NCBI GenBank assembly: GCA_003194525.1
Contig: NBIV01000483.1
Span: forward strand, 1 to 39,055
From: Gracilariopsis chorda
Taxonomy: Eukaryota > Rhodophyta > Florideophyceae > Gracilariales > Gracilariaceae
Direction: 5' to 3'
Length of the DNA stretch: 39,055 nt
Shown: positions 8,205-17,955 of the stretch, piece by piece
Layout of the letters: every line of letters begins with the position of its first letter
Position numbering within the stretch: the first letter of the stretch is position 1
Notes under the pieces: model-generated
The model's input: only the letters and a program-made list of their open reading frames with translations
Told to the model about the DNA's origin: nothing
Database searches by the model: none
Translations under genes and position numbers: made by a program

Positions 8205-10892
8205 AGTTCGGATAGTTCATCCGACCAATTTGCCGCCCCAACCTCAATTCGGAACTTCCTTCTTCTTGATTCGTCTCTCGACAACTCTTTGCGTTCCACC
8301 TGGACCAAATAGAAGACATTCTGGATGATTACTCCTTAGCTGACGATGATGCGACACAGCTGGTATACCAACCTTGCTTTTAAGACTTGTTGAGATGAAC
8401 CAGGCAGCCTCAAAATGCGATGGACAAACGTGTAGATATTTTGTGGTTGTCCTGGTATGTGCCTCACTCGTGTGGAAGACAAGCGTTATGTGCATCAGTG
8501 CTAGCCGAAGCAGACTGTGAGCTGCAACCTTGCACAGAACACGCCATCAACTGGGGTCATCGTCAGCAGTTGCATCGCGCCCACCACCAGTTCAGTGCAC
8601 CTTTCTTCGTTCTGTGAGTAAAGTTATGCTTCTGACCCTCCCATCCACTTTGTTGGACTGGTAGTGGCAAACAAGTATGCCACTTCGGAGCAATTGACCA
8701 GCTGAGACGCTTGTTCTCACTGCCCATTGCGGAGTTTGCTTTATTGATTAATCGACGCTCGGGAAAGTCTCTTCTTTCCCAAACCATGCAATACGCTACG
8801 TTTATGGAGTTGTACAAACAACGCACTGACACTATTCTCAGCTCGAAGATTGAAAAATACAGCGTTATCGGAAAAAGGCGATCACGAGAAGGCGATCTAT
8901 TATTCATCCAATGCTGTCGGAGGCGCAAATAACAAAGACGTGAAAGAGCTTTGCGGCACATGTATTTTGGGTCTTAAAGCTCGGGAAGCACTCGAAAGCA
9001 GCTGATACCTTGGAAATTTAACGAAACGCATCCCAGACAACTCCATGTTGGCGTACATCATGAGCGAGTTACATCGAAAAACGACATCTCCAAGAAAAGC
9101 ATATGTGGTTGTAGAAAAAATGATGAGAGATTGTAAAATTCGTGCCCAGAGAAGGAGCTCAGCTCGTCAGAGCAAACTCAAACCGATTCAAGTTCTTCTG
9201 GAGATTATCATTGGGATTCGATTTGTTGAGGAGAGATATCTCGATGCTGCTGACCTTCTTTCAAGATGAAAGATGGTAACACAGATATTGTATGTTGGAT
9301 GCTTTTTGTACAACGGTTATTGGAAGCTGTATGTCACCATCGCTTTCTTTCTACCACTGCAGCCGAGCCTACTTTTCAGGAGTTCTAGGAATTCCAAGCA
9401 GAATAGAAAAACACGTTGTTCTACTTTGACCAGTCGCGGACGCATGTAGAAGAGGATCAAACTTTTCTGATAAGACATGAGCGTCCACCTTACCACTCTA
9501 TATAGGCGCTGAGTTGGAGGACCCGGTTGATGCCCGGCTTATTTGAGCAGTTTGTGCTGTATTGGAGTTGGCGATATGAGTACAGCAAATTCTGATCTGG
9601 AATGGGTGCTATCGGTACATCCCCGTTACGTGTTGGAGCCTCAATGCGGTACCCACAGTTTCAAACTCCGTAAGAAGTGGTCTGAGTAAAGAGAAATGCC
9701 ACCAAGAAGTATTCAGGCCAAACTGAGCACTGCTCTTTGAAGGTGAAGAAAACAAAACAGGAAGTTGATGCCCTCGCCCGAGGAAGGGAGCTCTTTCAGA
9801 AAGGCGACTTCAGAGGGTTTCTTGTTCAAGATTTCACTCCTCTAGAAAACGCTTTATTTCTTTGTAAGCCAGGCAGACAACCAGAAAGCCTAATGCTGAA
9901 GGTTCGAAAAACAGTAACGATGATCTCCTCGGTGTACGTGAAGGCCATGAGAAGCAATCCGATAATTTTGCACCCGCAGACATTACTGAATCCATAGGGC
10001 AGAATTCGAACACCAAATAGATAGAGAAAAGCTTCAGGCACTTGGAGCTACTTTGATTGCGGAAATGGCAGTGTGCCCGTGCCAAGCTTAGGATGACTTG
10101 GGAAACCGTAGTCCCTGGTTCGCATTTTTGAATGCTTGGCTCATCTTCGAATAGCTGGGGGTCGGCCCGATGTGAAACTGCGTTTAAAGGCGTTGGACGT
10201 TATCGTGTCTACGGCGGTCGGTGATGGTGCACGTGCCCATGATTCAGTAAGATTTTTTTTTGGAAGCACCAAAGAATACGGATATGGAGTTCGCATGCTC
10301 AGTCATAGACCAAATGAGGATGGAAACAGATGGGCAGCGCTGTAGATCCTTTCAGTTTCTGAAACGATTATGGCGGAAGAACATTTCGCCGCTCTTACCT
10401 TATTTGGTTGGGAATTGCTCTAGTCGAGGAGGGGTTAACATCCGTCGATACACGGAAAGTGATATATCTTCATCCGATGAAAATGTTGCCTAAGCATCCT
10501 CTTCTATGCCTGTTATTGGCCATTCGGACTTCATACGTTGTGGAAGGGAAAACCATCCAGAATCGCAACGAGATGGTTACGTATGCGCTGCGTTTTCGGA
10601 GCGATTATATGCGAAATGGCAGAAAAGGGGTTCTACCGGAAGAGCATTGCTTGTACAACACGGAAACTAGCCACGATTTTGGAAGAGATATGCACCACCT
10701 TCGCCTGTTGCACTTTGTAACTGAAGCTTACATGCGAGTGCTTGACAGTGAGAATGAGGGTGCGACAAAAATGCTATATCAGAATGGACCAATTTGCGAC
10801 GGAACGCGGCGTTCAACTTTGTACAGATCTACAGGGAGGGTGGGGATATCAAAATGACTGGCGCAATCTGCAATGAATACTTTGTTTTCTGA
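8205..10892 (+). pseudogene. TFIIIC TPR subunit (tau131/TFC4/GTF3C3 type), heavily decayed
   Basis: Plus-strand pieces in all three frames follow the order of the TPR subunit of RNA polymerase III factor TFIIIC, which contacts TFIIIB. They are an acidic start (IEDILDDYSLADDD, about 8311), a first TPR-like piece (EMNQAASKCDGQT), GDHEKAIYYSSNAV, then IPDNSMLAYIMSELH with PRKAYVVVEKMM and ERYLDAADLLSR (9030-9268). A later part has RELFQKGDFRGF (9787-9822). The conserved end has HPLLCLLLAI, NRNEMVTYALRF, MHHLRLLHFVTEAYMRVLD and finally NAAFNFVQIYREGGD with NEYFVF and a TGA at 10890. The span of about 2.7 kb fits a protein near 890 residues. Many stops and frameshifts; no long open frame remains. 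The C-terminal match is the strongest, the N-terminal limit is uncertain. Confidence 0.65.
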
Positions 10893-11256
10893 AGCGGTGC
10901 GTTGAAGCAGGTAAACAAGGCTATACGCAAAGCTCTATGCAGCACTTCAGTGGTTCATGAGATGACAAGTTTACGTGAGATATTGGGGCTGACCACTGTT
11001 GCGTGCAGATGCGGCATTGTGCGCTGAGGTTCGACACAGCGTTGTAATGGATAGTGAAATAATTGCGGTTTCAGCTGCAGCAGAGGATGATAACGACGAA
11101 GGGCGGCGACAAGCTGTAGAAGGAATTTATGACAAGATGCAGGCGTTGAAAATAGTAGCGGTTCAAGAGAAGTAGAGCATAGCTGATTAATACCGTTGAT
11201 TGATGAAACTGAGAACTAGACGGAAGAAGTAAAGTGAGTGCGAAGGTGGAGATGAC
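10893..11256. other. Intergenic, nothing recognised
   Basis: Lies between the TFIIIC relic end and the minus-strand gene end. Short frames only. Confidence 0.4.
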
Positions 11257-12035
11257 TTAAGGAACGACTTCATCGTTGATGTCAAAGAAGACCTCACTGC
11301 GGTTAAGATCGTCTAAGCCTGCAGGACGAGAAATCATGAGTGGCTTTGCAAGACGACTAGAAGGTAGATCATCCGAAGTGGAATCACTCTCGAATCCTTT
11401 TTCCCACTCACTATCACTATCTGAAGTGCCGCCAAGATGTTGCGGATGGGGATAGTAATCATGGAGACGCGAGGCGTCACCGCTACCATGGGAGAGAGAG
11501 TTGTTAGATGATGTGCCATGGTTTGTCTTCTCAGCATTCTTTTACGATTCTTCTTCTCCTTTCTGATGGGCTCTCTCTTGTCACGTTTGCGCTTGCGAAG
11601 AATGATTTCCACTTTGAAGCGGATACATTCATCGCCAGGAACGTTGGGCATGCGGATGCAGGATATGGTGGTTCCGGCTTTGATGTGCTCTACTTTGGCA
11701 AGTTTGTTGCCTATGTCGTGGTATCGACGGATGATTTGATCGTCCAGTTCGTTGGGTGGTTCTTGTAGACAGAGGGAGTAGGGAACGATTTGACGTTGAT
11801 TGTTGTCGTTGAAGATTGCTGGACCACCTAAGGGGATGAGTTCGACAACGATTTTGTAAAGGCCATCTGCAGGAACAGTATAACTTGCTGAGCCATGGTC
11901 GAAACAAGGATGTGTATTGTCTTCAACGATGTCGCGTTCGATTTCCCACCCTTTTACTACGGTCTTCTCCGCGGACGGTGGTGGGGGGTTTGTACTGGGA
12001 CAGTGGAGCGCCGAAAAGTCGCAAGCGGCTTCCAT
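11257..12035 (-). pseudogene. Protein with possible C1q/TNF-like beta-sandwich and basic/acidic tail; one frameshift
   Basis: The ATG at 12035 opens 233 codons. Residues about 45-150 resemble a C1q/TNF-like jelly roll: SASYTVPADGLYKIVVEL near the start, AGTTISCIRM and CIRFKVEIIL near the end. There is no signal peptide. A very basic stretch follows (RKRKRDKRE, KKNRKRM). The frame then continues with unlikely composition to 11334, whereas the next frame reads NAEKTNHGTSSNNS, SDSDSEWEKGFESD and SRPAGLDDLNRS to a TAA at 11257-11259. One base missing from the AAAA run near 11537-11546 would explain this. The best reading is one gene ending at 11257, with a recent frameshift or a consensus error. 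The jelly-roll call is tentative. Confidence 0.5.
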
Positions 12036-12540
12036 TGGAGGAGCTGAAACTGCTGGTGAACAAGCCTTTCGAAGAGCAGGGGTGTGTGTGGGGGTGAAGG
12101 GTGGAGATTACTAAGATGAAATCAGAATAGGATAGAGAGGTGATGGAAGGAAGGCAGTTCATTGAATGTGTGTTGTGCTTATCAGGGCGTGTGTTTGTAC
12201 GTATGAGTTACATCCATGCACGAATGCGGACTACGAGGGACGAGAAGGGGCAAATTTTGGTCCCGAGCCGCAGGGGTACAGTACCATTTTTCCCTTCGCG
12301 TGACCCGCAACTGCGCGAGTTGTTGCGCGAGTTGTTCGATATAACGTGCTTATCGCACTGTTTTCCAACATGTAGCCAATCAACAGCAAAGTAGGAATGG
12401 GTGAGAAATGGCTAAAGAAAAGAGATCGAAATCAAAGGACCGATATCGATAACATCATCGATGGAGTGAGATAAGCATGGAACGTTGAGTTATGCGCGCT
12501 GGTTAGGTGCTATGAAGCAGGAATCAAGGTGGAAATACTT
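12036..12540. other. Intergenic
   Basis: No convincing gene. A small direct repeat of gcgcgagttgtt occurs twice in tandem near 12313-12336. Confidence 0.4.
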
Positions 12541-12860
12541 TACGTGCATGGCTGTGCTTGAAGGTGGCGCGGGCGGTTATGGGGAAGCGGCGTGACAAGA
12601 CGGCGAGCCCTTTTCTCTTCAGGCGGGCTACAATGTCCGCGCATTGCAGGCGCGGCCAGACGATGCCGCAGACATTGACCATTGGCAGATTGCGTCCCGT
12701 TGAGGCACGTCGGCCACTCAGATTCGCACAAGTTGACAGACCATGCATCGTGCTTGCCCACGGCGATACCGTCGTTGCTGTGATGCACCTTCCAACTCGT
12801 GGCGCACGCGTTCCTCTTGCTGTACTAGACACTTTGAGCCGTGACTTCTCACCATCTTAA
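12541..12860. other. GC-rich island with overlapping open frames on both strands
   Basis: About 300 bases clearly richer in GC than the neighbours. Plus-strand frame 12558-12860 (100 codons) and minus-strand frame 12524-12832 (102 codons) are both open, as expected by chance at high GC. I recognise neither product. It could be a short foreign piece. Confidence 0.2.
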
Positions 12861-12902
12861 ATGACAACGGTACGTAGCTTTAGAATCTTTCTGTTCCGTT
12901 TC

Positions 12903-12932
12903 GTTACCGTTGGTACTGTTTGCCAAGGGTAT
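12903..12932. promoter_or_regulatory. Imperfect ACCGTTGGTA inverted repeat upstream of the intact regulator
   Basis: taccgttggta is followed after six bases by an imperfect complement, gccaagggta. It lies about 70-100 bases upstream of the TATA box and aligns with the better repeat at 7130-7163. Confidence 0.45.
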
Positions 12933-13000
12933 GTCAAACTTTAAGAATTGTCTCGCCAGTTTAGAACGCACGACGCCCCACTCCACCACTGCCATAGTTT

Positions 13001-13006
13001 TATAAA
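13001..13006 (+). promoter_or_regulatory. TATA box of the zinc-finger regulator
   Basis: tataaa within catagttttataaaccc, 81 bases before the ATG, with the 17-bp palindrome at 13025-13041 where transcription should start. Confidence 0.7.
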
Positions 13007-13024
13007 CCCGGCCACTTCGTTCGA

Positions 13025-13041
13025 GATACTATCATAGTATC
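13025..13041. promoter_or_regulatory. 17-bp perfect palindrome at the presumed transcription start
   Basis: gatactatcatagtatc, centred about 30 bases downstream of the TATA box. Candidate autoregulatory site or leader hairpin. Confidence 0.5.
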
Positions 13042-13086
13042 CCGGCCGCGCGTATCAGAAGAGTTTCCATTCCATTTATCGTCGCT

Positions 13087-14247
13087 ATGTCATCCAACAA
13101 AACAGTTCCCGGCCCGCCAAGATCTTCCTCGGCGGTCAAGCGTCTCGCCTGCACAGAAGAGGGTTGTGACAAAACTTTTACTAGCAGACAAGGCCGAAAG
13201 AGACATATGCGCATGCATACCGGTGAGGAGCCGTACTTTTGTTTTGATTGCGAGAGGAGCTTTAAATGGAGGAGTGGTTTGGTACTCCATAGGCGTCACA
13301 CGGACTGTTCTCCCTTCGCTTATGCGTTTATCCGTCGCAACAAACAGCGAGCACAGCCTCCGAGACAGGCTGGCCAAACTGCTCCACCACCCGATATGAG
13401 AGGTGAAATAGATGCCTTCGTCACACAGCTTCAGCAACAGCAGGTAAATCTTTGGCATGACGCGGACCAAACACAGAGTGCCGCTATAAATGCTGCTCTC
13501 TTGCGCCAGCAGCAAATTCACCCAACCTTGCAAGAGCAACAACGGATTCGTCAACAGGACGAGATCGAACGCCAACAAGGAAAGCAAGGTTTGATTCAAA
13601 TACAAAGACAGTTCCAGCTCTCCCCCCAAGAGCAGCACGAGCAGACTGTCCAGTCTTTTACACCCCATGTCCTTGATTCAAACAACTCCGCTCAGCCTGT
13701 TTATGCCACCCAGGAAGGCATGTGCAGCTATTCAACACCGCAGCCTGCCACGGAGTCTCACAGTGTTCACCAAATACCGCAGCAAACTCATGCATACATT
13801 GGGTACTCGGAGCCCGCGACATCAAATCGCGAACAGCTCTACTACGCAGAGCCCGAAAACTACGAGGCACTCCCAATCTCGTACATGCGACCAACTCTCC
13901 CTGGATTGCACCATGAAGTTTGGAGCACACAAGCTTCTTCGCAGAGCAATGCCCCAGATACACGTTGGTGGCAAGGTGAAGATCGAGAGATTTTTGACCG
14001 TTCAGAAGACGCCCATGCTGCGAATACGGGCAATGAGTTCCATCTGGACCCAAACGATGACATTTTTGCTGCGTTACAAGATCCCGATGCGGATCCTCAT
14101 GGCCAGATGGATATCAACTTTGGCTGCAATCAAGAGCTCCTAAACGATGACTTGGGAATAATAACAGATGCAGTGCAATGGGGCAATGGGGGGGAGAATG
14201 ATGATGAAACATGGTTTACATTAACCGACAGGTCAGTGCTGCAGTGA
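13087..14247 (+). CDS. C2H2 zinc-finger transcription factor with Q-rich and acidic regions, 386 aa
   Basis: Likely nuclear DNA-binding activator. Finger 1 uses C22, C27, H40, H44 (4/12/3 spacing) and leads through HTGEEP, a canonical linker, into finger 2: C52, C55, H68, H71. The last two His are only two residues apart; the related copy at 7313 has four extra residues here. A basic patch follows (RRNKQR). Residues about 100-205 are glutamine-rich and probably helical (QLQQQQ, RQQQ, QEQQRIRQQDEIERQQ). Residues about 295-386 are acidic (DPNDDIF, DPDADPHG, NDDLGIITD, ENDDETW), like an activation region. The start is set by the TATA box 81 bases upstream and by the conserved MSSNKTVPGPP in three copies. 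No intron is needed. It is the only complete gene in the window; the 8-kb array begins inside it, at codon 86. Confidence 0.85.
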   Translation: MSSNKTVPGPPRSSSAVKRLACTEEGCDKTFTSRQGRKRHMRMHTGEEPYFCFDCERSFKWRSGLVLHRRHTDCSPFAYAFIRRNKQRAQPPRQAGQTAPPPDMRGEIDAFVTQLQQQQVNLWHDADQTQSAAINAALLRQQQIHPTLQEQQRIRQQDEIERQQGKQGLIQIQRQFQLSPQEQHEQTVQSFTPHVLDSNNSAQPVYATQEGMCSYSTPQPATESHSVHQIPQQTHAYIGYSEPATSNREQLYYAEPENYEALPISYMRPTLPGLHHEVWSTQASSQSNAPDTRWWQGEDREIFDRSEDAHAANTGNEFHLDPNDDIFAALQDPDADPHGQMDINFGCNQELLNDDLGIITDAVQWGNGGENDDETWFTLTDRSVLQ

Positions 14248-14696
14248 CACTGCCGTTATCTAGAACCATTGATTGTTGGTCGCCTTTTGGCTGTTGTAAA
14301 GACAGATCTTTAATGTTTGGGAAAGGAAGAGGTGGAGGTTAACAAACTATCACCAAGACGTCAGCAGAGCTGAGATCCTACAGGACGATCCAAAAGATAC
14401 ATACTGTTTCCGGGAGTGGTGGGCGGGTAATTTGAAGTGCTAGAGGATATCGTACATCGAACACGATGATACCGTAGCTGATCAGCAGAACAACAACACG
14501 ATGATACCGTACTTGATCAACAGAACAACAACGAAAGATCGCCTTTTCGAATATGGCGCCTGCCGAATGTTTTGTAGCCCTTCACAGCCAAACGTGGCTC
14601 CGATGAATCCACTTCTGCAGTGCCCTGGAATATTCAGCGTCTCTGTCATTGTAGTAGTGCTCTTACACAAACTATCCGCAACTGCTCGTAAACTTT
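14248..14696. other. No gene; contains the 35-bp tandem duplication
   Basis: Equivalent to 1235-1683. It is identical in all array units apart from the G/C difference at 14445 and a few indels in the last unit. Confidence 0.5.
14460..14529 (+). repeat. 35-bp tandem duplication
   Basis: Units 14460-14494 and 14495-14529, three mismatches, each holding TGATCA. Further copies lie at 22468-22537, 30476-30545 and 38481-38550. Confidence 0.85.
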
Positions 14697-14990
14697 CTAA
14701 AGGAGTGTGGTTGTCATGACATTAGATGAACTGATGTCAGGCAATTCTCTTACAACATACTTCAAGAAGGGATCCCGTTCTCGATCTATGAGCGATCGCC
14801 CCATGTCAATCGATTCTAAGATTTTTGGCAATCGGTCACAGGAAACTGGCTCGTCCTTTTTATTCGTGGGCCTTCGGCTACTCTTGACCGCCTGTCGGGT
14901 GGGCTGAAGTACAGAGGAAAGTGTTCGTGCAAAATGAGTGACATTCTTAACACTGGGTTAGAACCCGGTCTTTTCGGGTGTATCGGTCAT
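14697..14990 (-). pseudogene. Unrecognised coding-like relic (unit 1)
   Basis: Same bases as at 1684-1977: an 86-codon minus frame closed by TAG, preceded by an in-frame TAA. In shifted frames beyond the TAG I read KVYEQLRIVCVRALLQ and then DAEYSRALQKWIHRS, which supports the minus strand as coding. Family unknown. Confidence 0.3.
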
Positions 14991-15399
14991 CTTTCGTTGA
15001 TTCTGCCCGAATTAGGCAACGGCTTGTGTGGACCATGTACTACTGGCGTCTCGCCACTGGGGATTACATTAGCGATGCCGGGCGCGTCACCGCGAATCCC
15101 ATTTCCACACATGCGCCGTAGCTTTCTATCTCCGCATACCTCACAGACCTTCCGGTTTGCATACAAACGAACATGATGGGATGACTAGTAAGTGTACTTG
15201 ATGGCGAAATTAAGTTGGATATGGACATAGTCATTATGACTGCTACCCCAAACCATGCACAAAGTAAACTTTTGGGGACAATGAGCTTGCACATAGCCGA
15301 GAAGGACAACGAAATCTTTAGACCTTGCCCGGAGGTAACCCACCGTCTACGTCCTGCTCTTCAGACGCTAATGTTTGACGATCTGTGGGCAGAAAAGGC
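14991..15399. other. Unassigned stretch downstream of the ankyrin-DHHC relic
   Basis: On the minus strand there are cysteine-bearing pieces such as CEVCGDRKLRRMCG, and an 81-codon frame (15064-15309). These may be the decayed end of the palmitoyltransferase gene or another relic. I cannot assign them. Confidence 0.3.
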
Positions 15400-17292
15400 T
15401 TACAAGATGCAAAAACGACGTCTTGAAGAGTCTTTAAGTTCCTCTTCAACAACGCAACACCAGTGCCGAGGTCCAGTCGATGTCAGAAACGATATAGCAT
15501 TTTGCCAAATGTCCTTGTTATACGGATCTGACGTGATCTTTTCTGTCATTGCTACTATGTGCTCATACGCCGTTCTCCCTCTCGCAACCAACTGAGTCTG
15601 AGTTGCGAAGAGGCATGACACAAAAAGCAGCTATTACCACATGTACCAACACCAAACATGATTCCCACGGGGTAGCTTCTCATCAAAACAGCAAGCGAAG
15701 GGGATGTCATTGCCACGCGAACGACAACAGAGATGAAAACCATTTGCACTATAAGAGTTGCAAGTACACCTAGCAAAAACTGTCTGCTCGTATTGAGACC
15801 GATAGAGTTGTTAAGCCACGAACACTCATGGTCAAACATTCGCACGCAAACATCTCGCTCCGACGCATGCATTGATCGTGCAGGCTTCTCTGTTAAACAT
15901 GTGTAGCAATAAGCAGATGGCAGTAAATCAATGTCTTTGTCATTGTCAACACACTTTTGAATGTAGCGCACCAATGTATCACAGGTTTCTCTCGTAAGAT
16001 CGTCTGCATTTTTAAACACTGTGGTGAGAGGGCATACAACGCTGATAAACAACAAAACGTGAGCTACGACAAGGGATGGCAGGCTTATGAGCCTGGTTCC
16101 AATCGTGCGCTGCCAGAACTTGGCGTAAGAAATTGCGAGAATAGTATAATAGAACAGAACAGAACAAGACCGTAGCGCGCTGGATGCGTTGCGCGACCTC
16201 GTGCCGCCTGTGCAGTGCACAAGAAACCTTCATGCAACTCTTGCTCTAATTCGCGTACCAACATCTTCAAGGTTGGTACACGGATTAGAGCAAGAGTTGC
16301 GTGAAGGTTTCTTTTGGAACGGCGCTAATTGGTAGGGCGTGTTTCCTAGGACATCTGTGATTCAGGCGTCTGCACCAGCATAAAATGCGCACTGGCTATC
16401 AAGTGATGATTCCTCTGCAAAGCTCTGTGTAGCGCTGTGGCACCCAGCGATCGACGGCATCTATATCGGCTGCATGAACAACTGCAAGGCAAGTGACGCA
16501 GTGATGGTGACCATAATAAGCGGCCCATAGCAGTAGCGTGTGAGATTAATTGTCGACAGTACGAGCCAGTACAGGCCATTTGGAAAGAATGAGAGGCAGA
16601 ACGGCTACCCTTCCATACTGCGTTGCATATGTTGGTGCGTCGTATCCATTGGCACCACGAAATGAACAATCTGCCCCGGCATCGAGCAAAGCGCTGACAT
16701 TCTGCAAAGGCGCTGACACGTACGCCTAGTGCAGGGGGGTGGGTATGCTGCAATTGTGGGGGATTGGAAGACAGGCAACCAAGCCTCGTAGCGAGGGGTA
16801 GAGGAGTGGCAAGAAGTGCAGCTGAGGCCAATGGCGCCCAATGCAGCGGGGTGTGACCTTCATCGTCGGACTGCAGGAGCTGCTGGGGGAGAGCAGGATC
16901 GATGAGCCGCGGAAGCAACGAGGGTCGGTCGCCTGCGCGGATTAAGGCGGTCAGGGAGGGGAGCTGTTCCGTGGCGCCCGTGGCGGTGCGCGAAGACGGT
17001 GGGCGGACGCGGACGCGGACGCGGACGCGGTCGCGGTTGCGAAGAGCTGCGCGCGGTGGCAGAGAACCAGCGCGGAGCAACGCTAACGGTGCCAACGCTA
17101 CAGCGTACTGTACCTAACTCACCTTGTATGACGTCGCGTCGCGGGACTGCCGAGCATCGCCGCCGGGTGGCGCTGCAGGAGTCGCTTCAAGCGGCCCCGT
17201 CCTGTGCCACGTGTTGCTTTCTTTTCAGCCACATCATGCTTGCGTTTGCTTTTGATCCGAGCATCAATTTGCGTATGAAGTGGCATTGCCAT
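15400..17292 (-). pseudogene. Ankyrin-repeat DHHC palmitoyltransferase (AKR1/HIP14 type), unit 1
   Basis: The DHHC half is open from 16220 to about 15620: two membrane segments (VLFYYTILAISYAKFW; LVVAHVLLFISVV), then the Cys-rich region CYTCLTEKPARSMHA, CVRMFDHECSWLNNSIG, then two more membrane segments. The catalytic Cys of DHEC remains, but the HC and CxxC ligands read HASERD and the usual NNC reads NNS. A 5-T run near 15620 shifts the C-terminal part (LVARGRTAYEHIV) out of frame; the copy at 2387-4272 has six. Ankyrin repeats upstream lie in several frames with a stop in front of SHTLLLWAAYYG. A 2-base deletion near 17180 breaks exon 1. Likely intron 17047-17122. The family S-acylates membrane-bound targets; this copy should be inactive. 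Confidence 0.75.
16221..16313. repeat. Fold-back hairpin, 42-base arms (unit 1)
   Basis: Arms 16221-16262 and 16272-16313. Sequence unchanged from the copy at 3209-3301. Confidence 0.9.
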
Positions 17293-17342
17293 CACCCATT
17301 GGCCCAGCGCGATCCTCCGCTCCAAGTGCGCGCTTGCTGTTC

Positions 17343-17391
17343 GGTACCGTTGGTACACTCGTAGTACCGAATCGGTACCAACGGTACCAAC
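17343..17391. promoter_or_regulatory. GGTACCGTTGGTAC inverted repeat (unit 1)
   Basis: Upstream of the minus-strand ankyrin-DHHC start; identical to 4323-4371. Confidence 0.5.
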
Positions 17392-17465
17392 AGTGGCGGC
17401 TTTCCAAGCCCCGTCTGTTCGAAGGCAGCGAGCCGGCTTGAACCCAGTATGCACTGTGCCACATG

Positions 17466-17955
17466 TGACACGATAATTTAGGTGATGTTTGGTCGCATAT
17501 CCCTGCCGATGTGCGTACAAGCCGGTCGAATACCAGCCACCTCTTCTTGCATCACTTCCTGAAACTGACCTTCAGAAACACCATCACGGAACATGATAAT
17601 CTTCCTCGCATGCACCTTTCCCTTGAATTCGTCATACCAAACCTTGTACACTTCTTTAAACATGTCTCCAATATCTGAAATCACCTCCTTTCGTCGCGTT
17701 TTCTAGTGAGTTGTAGCCGAGAACTGCAAGCCCTGACGATCTCTCGTAATCATAAAATTAGTCGCAGCAAGGTCTTCGTCAATGAAGAGAAACTCTGGCG
17801 CCCGCCTCTGATTCTTCTATGATGTTTGCAGCTTGTGAGGTCGACTCAGATAGACTGTAGAAAACCGATTGGTACTCTTTCCAAATGGAAGGTTGTTGAT
17901 GAAGGGGGTAACATCAACTCCAGTAACACCGTGGCCATCTTCTGCTCGAATTTAC
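17466..17955 (-). pseudogene. Argonaute PIWI fragment, minus strand (unit 1)
   Basis: Holds GVDVTPF (17904-17921, its own frame), [50 protein letters not shown] (17569-17591 for the Asp motif) and [12 protein letters not shown]. It stops at a TAA where the plus-strand copy has Tyr (ITYIIV), then loses similarity at about 17466, the junction with the ankyrin-DHHC upstream region. Confidence 0.85.

Noticed and set aside
7877..8308. 143-codon minus-strand frame
   Set aside because: No recognisable motif; it overlaps plus-strand pieces that fit the start of the TFIIIC relic.
14697..14718. AAAGGAG followed by ATG, resembling a bacterial ribosome-binding site
   Set aside because: The context is eukaryotic, and the plus frame behind it has no family match; chance occurrence.
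15215..15595. 126-codon plus-strand frame
   Set aside because: It lies antisense to the C-terminal part of the ankyrin-DHHC relic (LVARGRTAYEHIV), which has family support.
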